Source: a virus
DNA: 44,973 nt
Virus record (IMG/VR): IMGVR_UViG_3300018080_002027
Span: 1 to 44,973 of that record
Strand: one strand, 5' to 3'
How positions within the stretch are numbered: the first letter of the stretch is position 1; every line of letters begins with the position of its first letter. The notes beneath the pieces are model-generated. The model was not told the origin of the DNA and did no database searches. It worked only from the letters and a program-made list of their open reading frames with translations. Positions 39,837 through 44,973 of the stretch are shown here, one piece after another. A program made the translations under genes and the position numbers.

Positions 39837-41397
39837 CGCTTTGACCTCCTGCGCTTGCGCCGACCGTTAAGTTCAAGCCGTCGGGAGTCGGCAAGCTGAT
39901 CAGCTCTCTCCAGTGAACTTTCTGCTCTCCATGCGCCGCATTGATCTTGTCGGCCCGCTTCATCGCTTTCTCGATCGCGAGCGCGTTGTCTTCGACAATC
40001 TCATCGGTGATCGTTTCCCAATTCCGCGATCGCTCAGCTTGTATACGTCGCGGCGACGTGAGTGCGTTGCGCATCTGGAGTAGATCAGTCTGAGCATCTT
40101 GGAGCGGCTGAATATACGGCCAAGTCGGCGCGACCCAGTCGTGACGAAAGACGTTCACGGCGCCCGACTCGTGCAAACGACGAACCGCTCGGTCTCGCTT
40201 TAGTAACCGACGACATCGCCAGCGATGCGCCGGCCTGAGAAGACGGTTCTCCAGTCCGAATTGATTGCGCCGAAAACCGAGCCGAGCTTGATCGACGGCA
40301 CCACGCCATCCGCTGAAGTTCGTCTCGCTCGCGTCCATGATCAGAAGCACAAGTGGAAGACCGAGATTCACGCCGAGCAGCGTGAGCACGAGACGCACGT
40401 GGGGAAAGTATTCGGGCTGTGGAATGTTCGGCGAAAAGCCGGTCATCCGCGCGCCTGGCGAACCGAAGATCTCCATCCCCGGCGCAATGCCTTCGATCGT
40501 TCGCGTCGTACCGTCTTCAAGCGACACGGTCTCTTGCTCGCCTTTCTGTGCTCCCTTCGATGTTCGTATGCCGGCGTCGACTTCGTGCAAGATCGCAAAA
40601 CAAGAGACGATCTGCTCTTGAACGAGCTTCGCAAACTGTATGTCCTCGAACTGCGCCGCCAGATCGAAGAGCGGCGCGAGTGCCGTGACACCGCGCGTCT
40701 GAGTCGCTCGCCGTGCGTTGTACACGTGAAAGAGCTGACGGTTCCCGTCGCCGTCCCGTACACGATACGGCTTGATCTCACTCATCAGACCGAGCGGCTT
40801 GAGCGGATCGATCTCCTCTTTCGTGATCCAGTACTCTTCGCGCCGGCGACGCTTGTTCATCACGACACCGCTGACGACGTTCTTGCGGCGAGAAGACGAC
40901 GGCGTTCGCACGCGATGCGCTTCGACGCACTGAAGCGATCCTTCACGAAGAGGGAGCTCGACGACGTCGCCGTCGACTAGCATCTGACGCTCGTCGAGCC
41001 ATTGCTTTTCCCCGTACGCCAACTCGCCGGCCGCGTCGCATTGATCGGGATCGCTCGCCCATTCGAGATGATCGGCCGTAATCGCCTTGTCAAGCTCGGG
41101 ATCGCCGCTGTTCGCATCGAGCGTAAAGCCTTGCTGGACGATGTTATCGACGGCGCGATCGATCGCTTGACCGATGATCACATCGTTCCTATCCATGTCT
41201 CGCGCAAGTTCCATCAGACGCAAATGATCGGTCGCCGAACGAAGATGATAGTCGGCCGACGCACCGCTCCACGGTACGTTCGATCGTTCTCGACGATACC
41301 TCGATCGCCGCGTCGCGTTGTAATCGCTGCGCAACGTGTCGAAGACGTCCCCGACGCGCGTATCCGCTTCGAGAGATCGCCGGCGTCGTTTGCTCAT
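39790..41397 (-). CDS. Portal protein
   Basis: 535 residues. Lambda-type portal (gpB family): DVIIGQAIDRAVDNIVQQGF, HRVRTP and the ring-forming helix FAKLVQEQIVSCFAILHEV with LLGVNLGLPLVLLIMDASETNFSG, which is highly characteristic. It forms the dodecamer through which DNA enters. GGAGAACTATACGCG precedes the ATG, which overlaps the upstream stop (ATGA). Confidence 0.93.
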   Translation of the reverse strand: MSKRRRRSLEADTRVGDVFDTLRSDYNATRRSRYRRERSNVPWSGASADYHLRSATDHLRLMELARDMDRNDVIIGQAIDRAVDNIVQQGFTLDANSGDPELDKAITADHLEWASDPDQCDAAGELAYGEKQWLDERQMLVDGDVVELPLREGSLQCVEAHRVRTPSSSRRKNVVSGVVMNKRRRREEYWITKEEIDPLKPLGLMSEIKPYRVRDGDGNRQLFHVYNARRATQTRGVTALAPLFDLAAQFEDIQFAKLVQEQIVSCFAILHEVDAGIRTSKGAQKGEQETVSLEDGTTRTIEGIAPGMEIFGSPGARMTGFSPNIPQPEYFPHVRLVLTLLGVNLGLPLVLLIMDASETNFSGWRGAVDQARLGFRRNQFGLENRLLRPAHRWRCRRLLKRDRAVRRLHESGAVNVFRHDWVAPTWPYIQPLQDAQTDLLQMRNALTSPRRIQAERSRNWETITDEIVEDNALAIEKAMKRADKINAAHGEQKVHWRELISLPTPDGLNLTVGASAGGQSDGSESSDGGRRGSTE

Positions 41398-41696
41398 CGC
41401 GTATAGTTCTCCACCGACAAAACCTTGACCGACGGATGGGACGACGCGAGCGACGACGTTGAGTCATTCTCGGCGAGCCACTTCAGCGCCGCTGAGAGCC
41501 GCCGCTCGATGCGTTCGACATCTTCGCGAACAGACTCATCGCCGCTCTCAGCTTGTGAGACTGTGCGTCGGATCAGATACTCGCACGCTTCACAGAAAAG
41601 ACGACACTCGGCAACGCTGTCGTTGATGTAATACGTCGAGTTCGTCTCATACTGCGCCGTAACGGTCGCGTCTGTACTTGATGAAGTGAGCGCCAT
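41394..41696 (-). CDS. Head connector protein (gpW position)
   Basis: 100 residues between the large terminase and the portal, where lambda carries W. Helical, with a Cys-containing segment ECRLFCEACEYLIRR and an acidic coiled helix. No Shine-Dalgarno sequence is visible before the ATG, so its start may depend on coupling. A neck or connector role is inferred from position only. Confidence 0.6.
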   Translation of the reverse strand: MALTSSSTDATVTAQYETNSTYYINDSVAECRLFCEACEYLIRRTVSQAESGDESVREDVERIERRLSAALKWLAENDSTSSLASSHPSVKVLSVENYTR

Positions 41697-41818
41697 GATG
41701 GATACAGAGATACCGCATCACGGCGCCGAGATGTTCTAACGGGAAGGCCGAAGCGTTCGGATCGTTCGTATTTCTCGGGGCGCACGTACGTCACGGGGCG
41801 CGCGTATTCGCCAGGACT

Positions 41819-42169
41819 TTACGTCGAGAGCTGCTCAGCGACGGCGTCGACGAGCCAGCGAAGCACATCGACACGCCGGTCGACGTGATGGCCGTTTGAG
41901 AGCGTCTGATGCTCTTCACGCAAGCCGACGAAGATCTTCTCGATCACGCTGGCGTCTTTGCGTGATAGGTTCACGTCGAGATGGACCGGGCCGCTCGCTT
42001 CGACGTCTGTGATCGCGATCGGTATCTCGATCGTGACCGTCTTCACAGATCGGCGCGGCTCGATCTCTTCGCCGGCTTCGCCGTCGAGCGTCTCTCCCGG
42101 CGAGAGCGTTCCGGCTCTCGCTCTGATCGTCTGTCGTTGCGGCTTCGGCCGCTTTCGTGCTTTGCTCAT
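41819..42169 (-). CDS. Hypothetical protein, basic N-terminus
   Basis: 116 residues between the large terminase and the W-position gene. Begins with a basic arm (KARKRPKPQRQTIRARAG), then strands (VKTVTIEIPIAI) and a helical end (DRRVDVLRWLVDAVAEQL). ATAAGGAGATCACG is a strong ribosome site. It might bind DNA during packaging; family not recognised. The 122-base gap that follows contains a short in-frame fragment (41647-41718), which I do not call a gene. Confidence 0.6.
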   Translation of the reverse strand: MSKARKRPKPQRQTIRARAGTLSPGETLDGEAGEEIEPRRSVKTVTIEIPIAITDVEASGPVHLDVNLSRKDASVIEKIFVGLREEHQTLSNGHHVDRRVDVLRWLVDAVAEQLST

Positions 42170-42179
42170 CGTGATCTCC

Positions 42180-44213
42180 TTATCGATCGAGAATGAAATA
42201 CGGCCGGCCGCCGACGCTCGGCGACTTGACTCTCTTGCTCCCGGCTCGTCCCGTCTTTTTTGGCGCGACCGGCTCTCCTGCGCTTGTATCGCCGAATCTC
42301 GCGCCGAGCAAATGGAGCAGCGCAGCGCAATTGTACGCATTATCCAAGCCGTGATTATTACGCCGCTTCCTAATCCACTTGACGATCGTCCCCCGTGCCG
42401 GCGTGAACTCGACCTCCTGCTCTTCGGCCGTCAAGTGCTTCACGAGAGAGAGATGATCTCTCGGCGTGCCAGAATAGAACGCCAGCGCGCCGGGACTATT
42501 CACGTTCATCGAGAGCTGATCGTGAACGCGTGTCTTCCAGTAGTCAGCGTTCACGCATCGACGGATAACGCCTTCTCGCTCAACGTACTCAATGTGATAC
42601 TCCTCGCCGACGTGTCTGATGTTCGAGCGCTTGCGACCGCGACGCTCAACGCGAGCGTACGCTCGGCCGTTCTCGAACGACGTGCCGAAACCGCGCGCCG
42701 GATAGAACGGATGACCTTGCTGACGACAGAACTCAAACGCGACGTCGGTCGCCCAGCCACAATCGATCCACACTTCGGCCGGCTCGACGCGCTTCTGATC
42801 TTCCGACAAAAAGCCGGCTCGCACGACTTCAGCGAAGTCGCTCAGCGCGACGAGAAGCGCCTTCGTCTCGCCGAGCTCGTCGGTCTGTACTTCGAGCACG
42901 CTCCAGTCGACGACTTGCGCCGTCGCGTCGCTTTTGCCTGCCATCAGCATCCAATGACAAAGATATTTACCGAGATCAATATGCATGCCGACAAGATCGA
43001 AGCCGGCCGGCACCAAGCCGCGCGGATGCTGTCGCGTGCGTCGTTGCAAGACGCGCGTCTCTAACGGCGTAATCACAAGATCCGGCGGCGTGAACGGCGT
43101 CGCCCAATCTTGCTGGCATCGCGCCTTCTCGCTGTTTTCTTCGTCCGGGTCGTTCTGGCTCTTCCACTCAGCCCAACCGAGCCGGCTCGGCGACTTCAAG
43201 AGATTGTGAACGGCGGACCAACGAAAGCCGGCCGTCATCGTCTCGGGAAGCTCGCCGTCGATCTTGCCGCGAGCGTCGATCTCTTGCCCTTTATGCACGA
43301 GCTGTGACTCGGTGTTCGCGACACGCCGGTCGTCATCAGACCAAGCGTCGCCGCACTCGGGACAATAGAACCGCGATCGCTCGAACGCCTGAAGCTCGGT
43401 CTCAGCTTCCTGCCAGCCGAGAAGATGTTCGCGCTCTGGCGAGACGTACGCGCCACACAACGGACACGGCGTGACGATACGGCCGGCCGAACCGTTCGCA
43501 TACTCGCGCCAGATACGGCCGCGATCGGTCGTTACAGTGCATTCGAGATATACGCGCGGATCGCCGAATACGTCGAACGCTTCGGTCCGTGCTTCGATCT
43601 GCGAGATCTTGTCAGTCTCGCGACTGTCGCGACCGGGTTCGTCCATGCCGTCGACTTCGGTGATGATGATCACACGACTCGTGAAGCCGGCTCTCGACTT
43701 GTCGCCGCCGCCGCCGGTCATAAACTTCATCGTTGCACCGTTCGTGAAGCGAATCGAGTCGAACGCGCCGCCGCGCGAGCCGCGACCAATCTTCGGTATC
43801 AGCTCGGCGTACTTTGTAACGTCGATGACCGGCTTGATGTCGATCATCCACTTGTCGTATGCCATATCCATATCCGGCAGACCGAAGACGACCGTCTCTT
43901 CGATCTCGAACAGATGATACAAGAGCGGGATCAGCGAACATGTCAACGTCTTGCCGCTCTGTGTCGGTCCCAGCGCCGCGAACCGATGAAAGCGACCAGA
44001 GTCGACAAGATCAAACCAGAGACCGACGTACGGTAAGCGTTCGCACGAGTACCGAAGACCGGCGAACGGACCGTCGGGGATTACGATCTCGTCTTCGGCG
44101 AACTGGCGCATCGTGCGAAGTCGCGGCGGGATCGCACGCTTCGCGAGATACTTCGCTTCGCCGGCGATCGCTTCACGCGTTCTCGGCTTGACCGTTGTCT
44201 CCGAACTGCTCAT
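42180..44213 (-). CDS. Terminase large subunit (gpA-like)
   Basis: 677 residues, the packaging ATPase and nuclease. Walker A GPTQSGKT near 82-90, Walker B VIIITEVDGMD near 180, ECTVTT coupling motif, a zinc pair CPLCG...CPECG, and nuclease residues in VGMHIDLGKYL and NNHGLDNAYNC. This matches the lambda gpA (terminase GpA) family, which cuts at cos sites. Start ATG overlaps the small subunit by 41 bases. Ribosome site is weak. Confidence 0.95.
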   Translation of the reverse strand: MSSSETTVKPRTREAIAGEAKYLAKRAIPPRLRTMRQFAEDEIVIPDGPFAGLRYSCERLPYVGLWFDLVDSGRFHRFAALGPTQSGKTLTCSLIPLLYHLFEIEETVVFGLPDMDMAYDKWMIDIKPVIDVTKYAELIPKIGRGSRGGAFDSIRFTNGATMKFMTGGGGDKSRAGFTSRVIIITEVDGMDEPGRDSRETDKISQIEARTEAFDVFGDPRVYLECTVTTDRGRIWREYANGSAGRIVTPCPLCGAYVSPEREHLLGWQEAETELQAFERSRFYCPECGDAWSDDDRRVANTESQLVHKGQEIDARGKIDGELPETMTAGFRWSAVHNLLKSPSRLGWAEWKSQNDPDEENSEKARCQQDWATPFTPPDLVITPLETRVLQRRTRQHPRGLVPAGFDLVGMHIDLGKYLCHWMLMAGKSDATAQVVDWSVLEVQTDELGETKALLVALSDFAEVVRAGFLSEDQKRVEPAEVWIDCGWATDVAFEFCRQQGHPFYPARGFGTSFENGRAYARVERRGRKRSNIRHVGEEYHIEYVEREGVIRRCVNADYWKTRVHDQLSMNVNSPGALAFYSGTPRDHLSLVKHLTAEEQEVEFTPARGTIVKWIRKRRNNHGLDNAYNCAALLHLLGARFGDTSAGEPVAPKKTGRAGSKRVKSPSVGGRPYFILDR

Positions 44214-44898
44214 CGATTTGTCGTTCCCACTCTTGTACGGTCTCGGCGATCAGCTCGTACGCTTCGCGACCGTGACTCTTCTGAATGCGATCGGCCGTTC
44301 GCCGGAGCATCTCGGCGAGCCGCGTCAGTATGTCGTGAACCGTCTCTCGCGGCATCAGCTCACCTTCGACTTGCTTTCGCTTTAGCTCGGCGAGCTGCGC
44401 GCGCTCTTGCCGAAAATGTTCGAGCCCGGGGCTCGCTGCTCCTGCGATAGAAGCGTCGGCGTCATCGGTGCCGGCAAGCTTTCGCGCGTTCTTGGCCAAA
44501 AAACGATGGAGAGCGTACACGACTTTGGGCAAGTCGATCTCTGCTCCGGTAAACGGTATTTCATAACGTCTCGCCTGATCGTCGAGCTGTCTATCGTGCA
44601 TCGGCAAGCCGGGCTCGCCAGCCATTGTCTTCCAATGCCGCTTCGGTATCTTCGCATAATACTCCCAGCGACGACGCTCTTCGTCTTCGTCTTCGAACCG
44701 CTTGATCGCTGCGCGATCTCTGACGCTGAGCTTCTCGCCGCGCTGTCTCTTCTCGAACGCACGACGAAGATCTTCGCGATCGATTTGATCACTGACGCTC
44801 AGCGATGACGGTTCATCGATGAGCGGTTCGGCCTTCGCTGCGCGTTTCTTTGTTCGCTTCGTCTTCGTCGAGCGCTTGCTCGCTTTCTTTTTCGCCAT
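44173..44898 (-). CDS. Terminase small subunit (Nu1-like)
   Basis: 241 residues. A basic arm (KKKASKRSTKTKRTKKRA), then a winged-helix-like region (MHDRQLDDQARRYEIPFTGAEIDLPKVVYALHRFLAKNARKL) typical of Nu1-type small terminases, then a coiled coil (LAELKRKQVEG...LAEMLRRTADRI). It recognises the packaging site and stimulates the large subunit. First gene of the leftward late transcript in this window; weak ribosome site but position and motif are clear. Confidence 0.85.
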   Translation of the reverse strand: MAKKKASKRSTKTKRTKKRAAKAEPLIDEPSSLSVSDQIDREDLRRAFEKRQRGEKLSVRDRAAIKRFEDEDEERRRWEYYAKIPKRHWKTMAGEPGLPMHDRQLDDQARRYEIPFTGAEIDLPKVVYALHRFLAKNARKLAGTDDADASIAGAASPGLEHFRQERAQLAELKRKQVEGELMPRETVHDILTRLAEMLRRTADRIQKSHGREAYELIAETVQEWERQIDEQFGDNGQAENA

Positions 44899-44920
44899 AT
44901 CGACGGCCGCTGACTGAGTC

Positions 44921-44932
44921 GCTATTTTAGAC
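44921..44932 (-). promoter_or_regulatory. -10 element/operator upstream of terminase
   Basis: The 12 bases GCTATTTTAGAC (minus strand GTCTAAAATAGC) match exactly those at 21619-21630, where they carry the -10 TAAAAT of a good promoter. Here no clear -35 hexamer stands 17 bases upstream; a run of T, then ATAC, precedes it, again as in the 21.6 kb region. The start would be near 44917, about 19 bases before the terminase ATG. Confidence 0.55.
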
Positions 44933-44973
44933 GCCGTATAAAAAAAAGTACGCAGATGCGGTCGGCTCTGAGC

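Noticed and set aside
41647-41718. Small reading frame (about 23 codons) before the W-position gene
   Set aside because: The protein-like frame continues upstream without a start, and no ribosome site is seen. It might be a remnant.
44934-44973. T-run with a short stem at the right edge (minus strand) as a terminator
   Set aside because: Only about four base pairs of stem (CGCA/TGCG); the T-run more likely belongs to the promoter region. Too little sequence to judge.
1-44973. Genes on the plus strand, some over 200 codons, such as those over 11363-12031 and 29911-31056
   Set aside because: They are rich in Arg, lack ribosome sites, and lie opposite genes with clear motifs; they follow from the strong codon bias of the real strand.
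1-44973. tRNA genes, CRISPR arrays, insertion sequences
   Set aside because: No cloverleaf-type sequence, no regularly spaced repeats and no transposase motifs seen by eye on either strand.

Overview
The window is a tailed, siphovirus-type phage genome, or nearly all of one. Every gene I can support reads on the minus strand, so the text below moves right to left along transcription. The packaging and head module follows the order of phage lambda: small and large terminase of the Nu1/A type, a connector, a portal, an S49 protease with an in-frame nested scaffold start, a capsid decoration protein, a gpE-type major capsid protein, head-tail joining, tail completion, a major tail protein, a G/GT frameshifted chaperone and a tape measure. 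At least four lipoprotein signals point to a host with an outer membrane; the sequence does not show which host. I see no integrase, CI-type repressor, tRNA, rRNA, CRISPR array or insertion sequence, so a lytic life style is likely. Base composition is GC-rich (judged by eye), with very frequent GATC and TCGA words.

Layout. 44,898-33,501: packaging, head and tail tube. 33,471-32,526: a lipoprotein and a lipoprotein-plus-membrane-anchor protein that could be a one-piece spanin. 32,448-29,304: tail chaperones, tape measure, first tail-tip gene. 29,301-22,457: tail-tip, fibre-like and Cys-rich proteins and a holin-like protein. 22,463-21,174: small proteins and a control region with two 33-bp-spaced repeats and a good promoter. 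20,816-19,264: an HTH protein and a signal-peptide/TM-anchored 419-residue protein that stands between two intrinsic terminators. 19,103-11,171: DUF932-like protein, Lar-like zinc protein, QueF, SNF2 helicase, several small proteins, a probable ssDNA-binding zinc protein and a primase-polymerase. 11,170-10,850: a second control region with two perfect dyads and a tandem 9-mer. 10,849-4,867: many small overlapping genes, a UvrD-type helicase, a VRR-NUC nuclease, a ParB-like protein. 4,848-942: lipoprotein, then QueC, an RMF-like protein, DpdA, a small membrane protein, QueD, QueE and FolE. 931-170: two tiny membrane proteins around an unknown protein. 169-1: non-coding, with dyads.

How it works together. 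FolE, QueD, QueE and QueC make preQ0 from GTP; QueF reduces it to preQ1; DpdA is expected to exchange the base into DNA. This predicts phage DNA carrying a 7-deazaguanine, most likely dPreQ1, as protection from host restriction. A Lar-like protein next to QueF may add a second anti-restriction layer. Replication appears to rest on an archaeo-eukaryotic type primase-polymerase with SF1 and SF2 helicases; no family A, B or C DNA polymerase is visible.

Limits: family calls rest on motifs read by eye, and start codons were chosen from Shine-Dalgarno sequences and gene overlaps. No database search, folding or composition program was run.
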